Positions 44,401 through 56,158 of a stretch of DNA of 64,000 nucleotides are shown here, piece after piece. The DNA is from Datisca glomerata (lineage: Eukaryota > Streptophyta > Magnoliopsida > Cucurbitales > Datiscaceae), in assembly GCA_003255025.1 (NCBI GenBank), contig QANY01005285.1:261001-325000 (forward strand), written 5' to 3'. A program made the translations under genes and the position numbers. Every line of letters starts with the position of its first letter. The first letter of the stretch is position 1. Below the pieces are notes generated by a model that did no database searches, was not told where the DNA came from, and was given only the letters and a program-made list of their open reading frames with translations.

Positions 44401-47400
44401 GGCTGGTCGACGCGGCGAAAGCGTGGAGGCGTGTGGCTTTTTAAAAAATTAAATTTTTAATAAAAATCGAATCTTTTAATAAAACAAAACTTGCGCAACG
44501 CCACGATAACCAAATAAAAACTTTTATTGAAAACACTTTCTCAATCAGTCAAGATCCATTATATAATTGATAAGTTAAATCTACAACATACAAGGTTATG
44601 AATCATATACCTCTTGTAATCTATATCAAATGTTCTTGCAAACACCGATCGACACTAAGATTTTCAAGTCAATCTTCAATGTATTAGGACGTGTGTGAGC
44701 ACGTAGAATATTACAAGACACTTTTTATATCTCTAGATAATAGTATCATGTGGCACTACAGTGTTGTACACTCACTAGTGTAGTGTCACGTGGTACCACA
44801 GTAGCCCATGTCAATATTTGATACCCTATCAGTGATTGACAACAAACAATTACTACGAATTACATATTTATTTTTATCAGAAAATTATCTAGATACCAAT
44901 TTATTCAAAATTAACATACCTGATTATCTATATCAACTAACTTATCTGTTATTTTACAAATAACAGATTTAGTTGATTTATATTATTATCTAAAAATAAT
45001 TTAATTATCTAATTTCACAAATTAAATATTCTATCTCACTTATCGATAATTAAAAAAATTGATAATTATTTATATATATAATTTTCGAAATTATATTTAA
45101 TATATAAATAATTTAATTAATTAATTTTTAATTAATTAATCACTCATAATTATGTACTTGGCCCGGAATAAAAAGTCCTTTTGCAAGCCAGTCTTTTTCT
45201 CATGTCCTGAAATACTCACAGCCTAGACAGTGTAGTATAGGGGAGACTTGAAAACCATGAACCTATATTCCTAAGCACCAATAAATAAGATTATTAATTA
45301 AACTCTTTAATTAAATAATCTTATTTATTAATTTCATTATTACTCCACTATAAATATGAAATTGCACTTTTAGAGATTATAAAATATATTTACAGAGTGT
45401 TCTACCTTAACGAGTGAATCAAAATATTCTCTAGACATGTATAAAATTTCATGACTATTCAGGATTCAGACTAATCTACATATGATCATTGAATTAATGT
45501 GTATTAAATCTTTATTATAAACGACATATTGATATCGATATTATTCCATATCGATATTATTCTACATCGATCATGTCATATATAATATTATTATATAAAG
45601 TACCTTAACTAAGATATCTATCCACATCAATGATCCGGATCTAGATCACACACATTCATAATGCTTAGTGAACTGTACTAGCAACAATTCATTAATGATT
45701 TCATATTTTAATATGTTGCTGACAATTTTATTCATTATTTATGATCTTAATCCTCTCATACTAATACAAACTCATAGTCTCATTAATGAATATGAAATTT
45801 TTAGATATTAATATAAATTATTCAACAATAATTTAAAATAACAATTATAAAAAAATGTAATCTTCTTTAAATTTCATATCAAAATGTCAATATACATGCT
45901 TTGAGAGCATAACCCCCAACAATCTCTCACTTGCCCTAAAACAAATGTGACATATCTCTTAATCTCATGTTACACATGTGACCCTCAAATGACTTCGCAG
46001 GAAATGCCTTTGTAAAAGGATCAGTCAGGTTATATTCTAATGTTATCTTCATTACAGTCACATCTCCTCGATGCACGATCTCTCTTACAAGATGATATTT
46101 CATCTCTATGTGTTTGCTCCTCTTGTGACTCCTCGGCCCCTTGAAATTTGCTACCGCCTCACTATTATCACATTACAGGATCAATGGCTTGTCCATATCT
46201 GTAACTACTTCCAGATCAGAATAGAACTTTCTAAGCCATACCGCCTCTTTCACAGCTTCACAAGCCGCTATATATTTGGCTTCCATAGTGGAATGTGCAG
46301 TGCTGGATTGTTTAATACTTCTTCAAACTACAGCTCCTCCACCTAGGGTGAATTCAGATCTAGATGTCGACTTTTAACTATCGATAATTAAACAAACATC
46401 AACAATTATTTATATATATATAATATTTCTGAAAATTATATTTAAATATATAAAAAAAATTAATTAATTAATTATTAACTAATTAACCACACATAATTAT
46501 TTCATAGTTATGTACTTGCCCCGTAATAAAAATTCATTTTACAAGTCAGTCATTTTCTCATGTCCTGAAATACTCACACCCTCGACAATGTAGTATAGAA
46601 ATGACTTGAGGATCATAGACCTATAATCCTAAGCTCCAATAAATAAGATTATTAATTAAACTCTTTAATAATATAATCTTATTTATTAATTTCATTATTA
46701 CTCCGCTATAAATATTGAATTGCACTCCTAGAGATTATAGAAAGTATTTAAAGAGTATTCTCATGTAGTCCACTCACATAATCATTTCATGTAGTTTTGT
46801 CATCCAATTATTGGTTTGTAAATTAGAACTGGTCAAAATTATTATTTTACCCTTCTAATTACCTCTTGATCCTTAAGTACCATTAACCCTGAAAGGTAAA
46901 ATTTCAAATCTTGTAAGATCATGTCCCCAGCCAACCACATCATTGAATCTCCAAAACAAAAATCACTAGCCTAATTAATAAACAGACTTTAATAAGTGAA
47001 TCAAAAGATCGAGTAGACATGCATCGAGTTCATGACTACTCAGAATTTAGACTGATCTCCATATGATCATCGAATTTATGTGTATTAAATATTTATGATA
47101 AACGTCACGTTAATAAAGATATTAATTCATATCGGTCCTGTCATATATAATTTTATTATATAAAGTACACTCACTAAGATATCTATCTACATCAATGATC
47201 CGGATCTAGATCACACACATTCATAATGCTTAGTGAACCGTACTAGTAACCATTCATTAAAGATTCCATATATTTAATATGTTGTTTATAATTTTATTCA
47301 TTATCTATGATCTTAATCCTCTCCTACTAATACAATATCATAGTCTCATTAATGAATATGAAATTTTCAGATATTTATATAAATTATTCAACAATAATTT

Positions 47401-47488
47401 AAAAGAACAATTATAAGAAAAATGTAATCCTCTTTAAATTTCATATCAAAATATCAATACACGTGCTTTGAGGGTGTAACCCCTAACA
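44401..47488 (-). mobile_element. Cop-5b: related copia inserted in the Cop-5 5' LTR
   Basis: It has its own 3' LTR (44401-45921, with a deletion of mid-LTR sequence), purine tract (GGGCAAGTGAGAGAT, minus, 45922-45936), an RNase H remnant and a truncated 5' LTR (about 46375-47488). GCACA flanks it on both sides (44396-44400, 47489-47493), a perfect 5-bp target duplication, and the outer sequences join into a continuous Cop-5 LTR. Confidence 0.85.
45937..46374 (-). pseudogene. Cop-5b RNase H remnant
   Basis: Right to left: KSTSRSEFTLGGGAVVW, RSIKQSSTAHSTMEAKYIA, ACEAVKEAVWLRKFY, DLEVVTDMDKPLIL, HIEMKYHLVREIVHRGDV, DPFTKAFPAKSFEGH. It is better kept than the Cop-5 copy and includes the domain half missing there. 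At 46375 it joins LTR sequence directly, so gag, protease, integrase, RT and part of the LTR were deleted. Confidence 0.85.
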
Positions 47489-48797
47489 GCACAGTGCTTC
47501 ACGGCACAACTGTAGTGACATATGGCACTACAATGTTGCACCCCCAATACTGTAGTGCCACGTGGCACTATAGTAGTCCATGTCAATCTCTGATATACAA
47601 TCAGTGATTGACACATGATAATTACTATAAATTAAATATTTTTTTAATCAGATAAATAAATATATATATATATATATCAGTTAATTCAAAATTAACATAT
47701 ATGATTACCCNAATTATGTACTTGCCTAGAATAAAAATTTCTTTTGCAAGTTAGTCATTTTCTCATGTCCTGAAATATACACACCCAAGACTGCGTAGTA
47801 TAGAGTTGACTTGGGGACCATGAACCTATAATCCTAAGCTCTAGTAAACCATATTATTAATTAAACTCTTTAACTAAATAATCTTATTTATTAATTTCAT
47901 TATTATTCTACTATATATATATATATGGAATTGAACTCTTAGGGATTATATAATGTATTTAAAGAGTATTCTCATGTAGTCCACTCACATAATCATTTCA
48001 TGTAGTTTTGTCATCCAATTATTGGTTCGTAAATTGGAACTGGTCAAAATTACTATTTTACCCTTCTAATTAACTCTTGATCCTTAAGTACCATTAACCC
48101 ACTAGTGAATGACTAATCTATAATCTTATCATAAATTTGAGTTCAATAACCATTCAGTTCCAGAATTAACACTTAAGATAACCAATATACGATCTGTTAG
48201 GAAAGCTTTGGATTCCAAATCTTGTAAAATCATGTTCTCAGCCATCCATATCACTGAATCTCCAAAACAAAAATGACTATCCTGTTTTATAAATAAACCT
48301 TACCAAGTGACTCAAAAGATCTAGTAGACATGTATAAGATTTCATGACTATTCAGGACTCAAACTGATCTACATATGATCATCAAATTGATGTGTATTAA
48401 ATCTTTATTATAAATGGCACGTTGATACAGGTATTAATTCGCATCGGTCCAGTCATAGATAATCTCATTACATAAAGTACCTTCACTAAGATGTCTATCC
48501 ACATCAATGATCTGGATCTAGATTGCACACATTCATAATGCTTAGTGAAGCGTACTAGCAACCATTTATTAAAGATTTCATACTTTAATATGTTGTTGAT
48601 AATTTATTCATTATCTATGATCTTAATCCTCTCGTACTAATACAAGATCATAGCCTCATTAATGAATATGAAATTTTTATATATTTATATAAATTATTCA
48701 AAAATAATATAAAAGAACAATTATTAGAAAATGTAATCCTCATTAAATTTCATATATAAATGTCAATACACATGCTTTGAAGGCCTAACCTCCAACA
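47489..48797 (-). repeat. Cop-5 5' LTR, second part
   Basis: It continues the LTR after Cop-5b and ends CTAACCTCCAACA at 48797. A single N at 47711 marks a point where about 240 bases present in the 28576 copy (around 29343-29583) are missing, probably an assembly join. Confidence 0.8.
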
Positions 48798-51147
48798 TAA
48801 TCTAAGTATGATTCGAGGACTAGTAAGAGACAGGTTTCATGACCTTTAGTTTTTTAACTCTTACCGGTAAGAGAATCCATTATTGATAAGAATATGACCA
48901 AGAGTCTTTTTTTAGACAGAAGGACAAATATGCACATGGCGTTAATGTTGGAGTAGATTACTTTTATGGACAAGTGAAAGTCTAGGTGAGGGGTAACTAT
49001 GATTATAATATTAATTTTATTGACGGGTACTCTATATATGACTATGTTTATCTTATGTTTCTCGATTCTAAAATTTTTGAGTAATAAAAAAGTTTAGAAC
49101 ATAAGTCGAGAAGGCATTGGAGAGGCAAACTAAATCTCTTCGATTTGATCAAAGAGGTAAATATCTCTTAATGACATTCACTAACTACATGGTAAATATC
49201 AGGATTGTATCCCAATTAGGTACATCTAGGTCACCCAGACAATGGTTTAACAGTAAGGAGAAATGTATCTTTTAACATGATGAGATTTATGTTTAGTTAT
49301 TTAACAAATATAATTTTGTTTTGAGGATTTGCTTTATGATGACGTATTTTGAATCTAAATCATCTATGATAGTTCCTAAAACACCACAAGAATTATGGAA
49401 TGTTCGTAAACCTAGTTTATATAACCTTTATATATATGTGGGTGTCTAGCACACATGCTAAAAGTGAATGTTTTCAAGCTAGATGGTAGATCAAATGATA
49501 TTTATCTGTAGGATATGCAAAAAGGAATGTGGGTTATTTATTTTCCAAGAATGAAAGTGTGTGTAAGTGTAAACATTGTATTATTGGAATAATACTATAC
49601 TTCAAAAGTAATATCTAGACGCAACACAAATGTAGAAGAATTTTTTGATAATGCATGTGCCACGTAATCTAATTGGTAATAGATAAGTCCAGAAGTTAGT
49701 GAGTATCCAGTTAGTCAAGAGCATAAGAATGAAGTACTTCTTAGTACTACACAACCTTATTATAGTGGGAGCGTTTCTCATTCATATGAGAAATAAATGT
49801 TCCTAGGAGAGTTTGATATAGTAATCCTAGTGAAACATAAGTTAGATCTCAATCACTACATTGTAGTAGGAGGAGATTACGACTAACTGAGAGATTCATT
49901 TTCAAGTGAGAGACTTTCGAGTCTATATCAAATGAACATGATTTAGATCCCAACAACTGCATAAAGTTTGCAATTGATACAAAGTAAATCATTGGTTTCA
50001 AGCAATGAAATCTAAAAATGATTCTATTAACTCTAATGAAGTATGGAAGCTTGTAGAAATCCTAGAGTATTAGGTTCCCAAGATCTACAAGCGGATGCAA
50101 GACATAGACACAAGGTCGACAGCTTTGCGGTTAGACTTAGTGAAAAATGACATACTTAGAGAGAAGATATTGAGTATAGCATATCATTTTCACTAATAGC
50201 CATGCTCATGTCTATAAAGATATTGTATTCAATGTAGCTCATCTCGTTTATGAGTTTTGGCAAATGGATGTCAAGAACATTATCTTGTATGGAGATCTTA
50301 ATGTGAATATATTTATGTCAAATTTCAGAAATGTCGCTAAAGGCCAGAAATTATGATATGCATGATACATTAGTCCAGTCATAGACTTAAGCATTCATTA
50401 AGGACTTGAAACATTATGTTGATCACGCAATCAAAGTTTTGATTTTGATCAAGGTCATAAAGAGCCGTGTTAGTATAAGAGAAAGGAAGGAAACATAATG
50501 AATTTCATGGTTTTTATGTAGATGACATTTTATCATCTGAAATGATGTAGAATTAAATGTCGACTATAAAACCTTTTTTGACAGAATTTACGATATGAAA
50601 GACTTCAAAAAGTGATATTCATTCTAAGAATTAAGTTATTTTTAGACTTAAATATAGAATGATATTTTTATCCTGAACTGCTTAGATAATAATATGTTGC
50701 ATAGGTGTGCAATGCGAGATCCCAAGAAAGGGCTTGTTACCCTTTTGGGTTTGGAACTTATATATTATGTCAGTGTCTTATGACATATGATGAAATGAAT
50801 AACATGAAAACAATTCACTTGCTTTTGATAGTGGGAAGTCTTAAATATGTTATATTGTACACCGGATGTATATTTCACAGTTGGCATAGTCAGAATATAT
50901 TAGTTAAATCCTGGAGGATTTCACTAGATTGCTGTGAAACAGACACTCAAGTATCTTAGGAGAACAAGGGATAAGTTTTTGTATCATGGTGAGAATCTCA
51001 TACCAATTGAGTATATAGATTTAAATTTTCATTTAGATTACTTCAACAATAGAACCTAGCAGTTCTGCTTACAAGGATTTTAGCCACAAATGTCTTTGGG
51101 TCAAATGTAGAGAACATAAGAGCTAAGTGGTTGTAGACGTGCTTTAG
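48798..51147 (+). pseudogene. Cop-4 pol remnant
   Basis: Plus-strand copia pol from mid pre-integrase to RNase H: RGLVRDRFHDL near 48820, NMTKSLF, FIDGYSIYDYVYLMF near 49015, ERQTKSLRFDQRGKYL near 49110, PKTPQELWNVRKPSLYNLY near 49380, then SNEVWKLVEI near 50030, an intact YVDD (50515-50526, in GFYVDDILS), TPDVYFTVGIV near 50865 and KQTLKYLRRTRDKFLYH near 50945. Nearly every domain has stops. Gag and protease are not present on this side. Confidence 0.8.
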
Positions 51148-51160
51148 GACAAGTGGAAGA
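51148..51160 (+). other. Purine-rich tract of Cop-4
   Basis: GACAAGTGGAAGA directly before the LTR start TGTTAGGATTGTGCC; compare CAAGTGGGAGA in Cop-6. Confidence 0.85.
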
Positions 51161-51161
51161 T

Positions 51162-52770
51162 TGTTAGGATTGTGCCCTAAAAACACTGAAATTTTATTAT
51201 ATTTATTAAGATATTTAATTCAGATTAATATTAAATAGTTTACTCTTATATTATGCCCAATACAATCTTGTAAAATATCCACAAGCATAATAGTACTTGA
51301 GTTATGAGTCCTATGAATATTAGCTCATGGGAACAACGTATTTAACCAAAAGTCATTTATGACTTGTAAATATTTATTTCACAGTCTAGTGAAGCTGGAC
51401 GCTTTACTAATAAAAGATTGTAGTACATTAATTCTATTATGTAGAGTGACTTGCCTTGGTCATAAGGTAGATAATCTACTTAATGTACTAGTGCATTTAA
51501 AATGCATTTAAATGACTAATGAGTCAAATATTCTGTAAAGTACTATCAAATAAAAATTATGACTCATTGCTATCATTTTATGAGTGCTCTCAATCTTGAG
51601 AGAGTTATGAACTCATATTTATTAACTTAGTTGTTTTGAATGTTAAAAATGAGACTCTATGAGTCAACATATTTCATAGGTTGGATGACTGAATTATTAG
51701 ATAGTGAGTCCATAGATTCTCAATAGTAGAATTTATAGAGACTTTTAATTAAGTGAGATTGTACATCTTAGGTAATTCATTTATGCGATCACAATAAAGT
51801 AAGCACTTAGTATCTCTGGTAGAATACTAGAGATTTGATAATTTTACTTGAGACGTTAAGTATGAAAATTATCATAGTTGACAGATAGAATAAATTCAGA
51901 ACCTAAGGTACCAAGATGTGTATAAATATTTGGTTGATAGTAATTAACTTAATTATGCATTATATTATATTATGGAGGGGTATTGCATAATGAATAATAG
52001 GTCAAGGATAATTATGTCGAGTAATATAAATTACACTAGGAGTTCAATTACGATTTTATAGTGAAATTAATCCTAATTAATAATTAATAAATTTGATTAT
52101 AAGTTTAATCAATAGAACTTATTAATTATGTTGCTAAATATATTTTTATCCTTGTGGTCACCTTATTAACCTCATATTTGCGTTACATTGTGACATAACT
52201 TATTATTAATAAATAAGTGGTTCAACGTGTATACCTTATAGTCAACCAATTATCTAAAACTAGCTCAATATTATTTCTAAAAGGTTAAAGATTAATTAAA
52301 ATTAACTTATTAAATTTTAATTAATAAATTAAAAAAAGAATAGAATTTAATTCGCAACCGTTGGCTTGGCTCGGCCATGGGTTACAATACATTGTAGCCC
52401 ATGGCCGTGAAAGATATTGTCGCTGTTTAAAAGCAAAATAACTGCTTCTCTTCTTTTTCTTGAAGCAATTTTTTCAGAAAAATGTTCTAACGGGCAGTGT
52501 TTCAAAATGAATGAAATGAAGGCCTTGGCCGAACATTAATTTGGTAAAGGAAGACATGAGTTAGTTTTGGTTTTTTATTTTATTTGAGCCTCCACCCACT
52601 TTTGATTTTAATTAACGGTTCGAGTAATAATTAGAAAGATTATGAGATTTTGATTTTTTATAGTCACACTTTAAAATATATTTTTTCTGATCCATAATTA
52701 ACTAAGTTGTTTCTCTAAATTTTTAAAATATAATATTTTTCTGCTGGGTTGATTCTTTCATATCCAATTA
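51162..52770 (+). repeat. Cop-4 3' LTR
   Basis: It starts TGTTAGGATTGTGCCCTAAA; the first 146 bases recur at 28430. The outer end is uncertain because no full second copy exists; a U5-like stretch (TTTTTCTGCTGGGTTGATT, then TATCCAA) suggests about 52770. Confidence 0.65.
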
Positions 52771-53136
52771 GACCGGCTCTGTTATTTTTTTAATGAACTT
52801 CTAACACGTAGAACACATCTAAGAGCTGTCGGGAATGACAATGAAAATTTTCAAGTGGTGTCTAAAAAAGACATGATGGATACACCAACAGATTTTAGTC
52901 AATTAAGCTACTAGCAATTATTTATAAGAAACCAAATAATTCAAACACTCTTATTTAAGATATTATTTATATGTATAATTTAATTGAGGGATAGAAAATT
53001 CAGAGGACGACATAAGGATGTCAAATGTGCAAGAACTGGAATTTTCTCTGATTACATTTGATTATCTTATTTTTTTTAATATATTCTTGTAATCGTGGAG
53101 AAATATTCAAAAGAAAATAAAGCTCAAGCTACTATA
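52771..53136. other. Non-coding stretch
   Basis: AT-rich; nothing recognised. It is the target of the Mutator-like element that follows. Confidence 0.6.
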
Positions 53137-53145
53137 TTAGAATTT

Positions 53146-53385
53146 GGGTTATTTGGATAAATATACGTTTTTGAATTTGGCTAAAGAATTTTATACCATT
53201 TTTTGAAAATAATGAATTTTATACATCTCGTTCACCAACTTTACATCACCACTTGCAATCTTTCTCTTTTTTCATCATTTCTTTTTTTTTTCTAATACAC
53301 ATGTTTAGTTAATTTAATAATCTCTTCTTCTTCTTCTTTTTATTCTTTCTTTTTCAACAAAAATTATTTTAAAATTTGAAGTATT
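53146..53385. repeat. Left terminal inverted repeat
   Basis: It pairs with 55012-55276 throughout: matching blocks include GAATTTGGCTAAAGAATTTT, CACCAACTTTACATCACCAC, TTGCAATC-TTCTCTTT and TTTAATAATCTCTTCTTC. Confidence 0.9.
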
Positions 53386-55011
53386 TGAGTACTTTTTTTA
53401 TGACTAATTGAACATTTTAAATAGTTATTTTTTATCAGTCAACACACATACACCATGTGACTACTTGAAGGGTTTAAGTAGTTGTTTATGATTACTTGAA
53501 CCCTTCAAGTAGTTGTTTAGGATTACTTGAACCCTTCAAGTAGTTGTTTATGACTACTTGAAGGGTTCAAATAGTTGTTATTTTTTTGTCAGTAATTACC
53601 CATACATCAGGTGACTATTTAATGATTCAAATAGTTTTTTATGACTACTTGAAAAGTATAAGTAACTTTTTATAATAGCTTGAGTCTTTTTTTACGTCAA
53701 AAAAATAGGAAAAAGGAAACGTTGAGTACTTGAAGGGTTCAAGTAGTCATAAAAAACTACTTGAACCCTTCAAGTACTCAAAATTCCTTTTCTCTTATTT
53801 TTTGGATGTAAAAAATGTTCAAATAAACATAAAAAGCCACTTGAATCCTTCAAGTAGTCACCTCGTGTTTGAGTTGTTGACTGACCGAATGAAAAACAAC
53901 TACTTGAAGGGTTCAAGTAGTCATAAATAATTACTTGAACCATTCAAGTAGTCACCTAGTATATGAGTAATTGACTGAGAAAAATTATTTCTTGAACCCT
54001 TTAAGTAGTCATAAATAACTATTTGAAGGGTTTAAATAGTCAGAAATAACTACTTGAACCCTTCAAGTACTCACCTGGTGTATGGGTGTTGATTGACAAA
54101 AAAACCTATTTGAACCCTTCAAGTAGTGTTTTTATTCTAGAGTCAAAACAAGTAATTATTTCTAGGGTTCAAGTAGTTATTTATGTCTACTTAAAGGGTT
54201 CAAGTAATTTTATTTTTTTTAGTCAATAACACATACACTAGGTGACTACTTGAAGGGATCAAGTAGTTATTTATGACTACTAAAACCTTTCAAGTAGTTA
54301 TTTTTTATTTGCCCACTCAGCAACCCAAACACCAGGTGATTACTTAAAAGTTTCAAGTAGTTTTTTTATGACTACTTGAATGGTTCAACTAACTTTTTAT
54401 GACTTCTTGAACCTTTTTTACATCTAAAAAATAAGAGAAAATGAACGTTGAGTACTTGAAAGGTTTAAATAGCTTTTTATGACTACTTGAATCCTTCGAA
54501 TACTCAACGTTCATTTTCTCTTATTTTTTACGCAAATAAATACTTAAGTAGTTATAAAAAGTTATTTGAACTCATCAAGTAGTCATAAAAAAAATACTTG
54601 AACCCTTCAAGTAGTCATAAAAAGCTGCTTGAACCTTTCAAGCAGTCATCTGATGTATGACTAATTGCTGACAAAAAAATAACAACTACTTGAACTCTTT
54701 AAGTACTTAACACTCATTTTCTCCTATTTTTTACACACAAAAAGACTCAAGTTGTTATATAAAGCTACTTAAACTCTTCAAGTAGTCATAAAATGATACT
54801 TGATCCTTCAAGTAGCCACCTGATGTATGGGTAATTATTGAAAAAAACAACTACTTGAACCTTTCATGTTGTTATAAACAACTACTTGAAGGGTTCAAGT
54901 ATTGATAATCAACTACTTGAAACCTTCAAGTAGTCACCTGGTGTATATGTGTTGACTGATCAAAAATAACTACTTGAATGGTTCATGTAGTGATAAAAAA
55001 TTACTTGAACC
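53386..55011. repeat. Array of CTACTTGAA/TTCAAGTAG palindromes
   Basis: Roughly forty copies of a short palindrome with arms CTACTTGAA and TTCAAGTAG around a CCC or GGG centre. They are separated by short linkers such as TCATAAATAA and by a recurring spacer resembling CACCTGGTGTATGGGTAATTG. Longer hairpins are superimposed: 54426-54454 and 54501-54529 form a perfect 29-base inverted repeat, and a similar, less perfect one is centred near 53748. Substitutions are scattered, often breaking one arm. Confidence 0.9.
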
Positions 55012-55276
55012 TTTCAAGTTTTAAAAGAAGTTTCGTTGAAAAAGAAAGAAGAAGAAGAAGAAGAAGAAGAAGAAGAAGAAGAAGAAGAAGAAGAAGAAGA
55101 GATTATTAAATTGATTCGATATATGCATTGGAAAAGAAAAAGAAATGATAAAGAAAGAGAGATATTGCAAGTGGTGATGTGAAGTTGGTGAGTCAGAGAT
55201 ATAAAATTCTTTATATTCAAAAGAGGTACAAAATTTTTTAGTCAAATTCAAAATGGTATATTTATCCAAATAACCG
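55012..55276. repeat. Right terminal inverted repeat with GAA microsatellite
   Basis: Inverse of the left terminal repeat, with a (GAA)n tract of about 18 units (55046-55100) expanded from a short TTCTTCTTC run in the left copy. The poly-Ser and poly-Phe ORFs here are readings of this tract. Confidence 0.9.
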
Positions 55277-55285
55277 TTAGAATTT

Positions 55286-55639
55286 TAATGCACTAGTCCT
55301 TTTTTCTTTGCTGGTGGTTATTTGCTTGAATCTGAGGTACCATCAGGCTTATATGTAAAAACGTAATAAAATGTATATTATTATATGTTTTTTATATTAA
55401 GTTGTTGTGTGAATATATATATTAACCTAATTTCAATTCGTCTTGGTTTCAACATTTTGGTGTGAAGCAAAAAATTTTACCGCATGCAAACATATATGAG
55501 TATTAAAAGAAAATCTGGAGCAGCTCTTAATTGGTGCATGGGTTTGTGGGGAAGGGAAAATAATGTTTATCGATATTTTTATAATTATTATTTACACGTT
55601 GTCCATATTTTGCCCGACTTTGGATCTTGAATTTTTTTT
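55286..55639. other. Non-coding stretch
   Basis: AT-rich; nothing recognised between the Mutator-like element and the TRIM. Confidence 0.6.
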
Positions 55640-56126
55640 ACATGATAGAAGAGCTTGTTAATCAGCTTATAAGTGAGAAATGCTCAACTCATAATCTAGA
55701 TTAGTTAACTTCATAGATTGAGAATGTCCAATATCACCCAAGATAGGTATCAGAGCCATGATCAAGCTTAACAAACAAGTCTCCAGCCCAATCTGAGTGA
55801 AGTAAGTCACCAGTTCTTCGACTCATAGCTTGATATGTGGTGAATTCAGAAAAGCGGGTTGATAGTTATCTAACTCATAGCCTGATGTGAGGTGAAACTA
55901 GGTGAAGTAGGTCTACAGATACCCGACTCAGGTTTCGATGTATGATAAATTCGGGCTAAGTGAAGTGATGATTATTTGACTCAGTACCTAATGTGTGACA
56001 TGATGATTGTTAGAGTTATCCCACATCGTTTATTAGAAGAGACTGGTAACCAATTTATAAGCGTGAGAGAGAAACTCATCTTACAATCTAGCTTTTGGTT
56101 TTGAGAAAACCAAATAACACCTAACA
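55640..56126 (+). mobile_element. TRIM-type miniature LTR retrotransposon
   Basis: The right LTR is clear (56008-56126, TGTTAGAGTTATCCCACATC to CACCTAACA, 119 bp). The left LTR is partial (about 55640-55742; shared AGAAGAG, TTATAAG and ACTCAT-ATAATCTAG blocks) and is followed by a primer-binding site GGTATCAGAGCC (55746-55757). The 250-bp interior has no ORF but about four tandem copies of an approximately 50-bp motif starting GACTCATAGCTTGATATGTG. Small size and lack of genes fit TRIM elements, which are moved by enzymes from other elements. Confidence 0.8.
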
Positions 56127-56158
56127 TTTTTATATATCCAACCTTCTCATGGACAAAT

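Larger units (their letters stand above)
28576..48797 (-). mobile_element. Cop-5: large copia with nested insertions
   Basis: Minus-strand copia with 3' LTR (28576-30659), purine-rich tract, RNase H, RT, integrase, protease, gag, a 1.8-kb leader, a primer-binding site (43209-43220) and a 5' LTR (43223-44400 plus 47494-48797). Without inserts the body is about 5 kb. The inserts are a telomere-repeat segment, a CACTA transposon and the related Cop-5b. No matching target duplication is seen at its two outer ends. Confidence 0.85.
53137..55285. mobile_element. Mutator-like/foldback element built of palindromes
   Basis: The element spans 53146-55276 (2.13 kb) and is flanked by a perfect 9-bp duplication TTAGAATTT (53137-53145, 55277-55285), the size typical of Mutator-superfamily insertions. 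The ends GGGTTATTTGGATAAATATA and, inverted, CGGTTATTTGGATAAATATA start long terminal inverted repeats of about 240 bp. The interior is a tandem array of short palindromes with no gene. It must depend on a transposase encoded elsewhere. The superfamily assignment rests on TSD length and TIR type, not on coding sequence. Confidence 0.85.

Noticed and set aside
46071..46346. 91-codon plus-strand ORF
   Set aside because: It is antisense to the Cop-5b RNase H, which gives the recognisable protein on the minus strand.
53386..55011. CRISPR-like array
   Set aside because: Repeats are palindromic and spacers are repetitive and irregular, there is no cas gene, and the context is a plant transposon.
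55014..55269. Two overlapping ORFs with poly-Ser or poly-Phe runs
   Set aside because: They are translations of the GAA/TTC tract in the right terminal repeat of the Mutator-like element.
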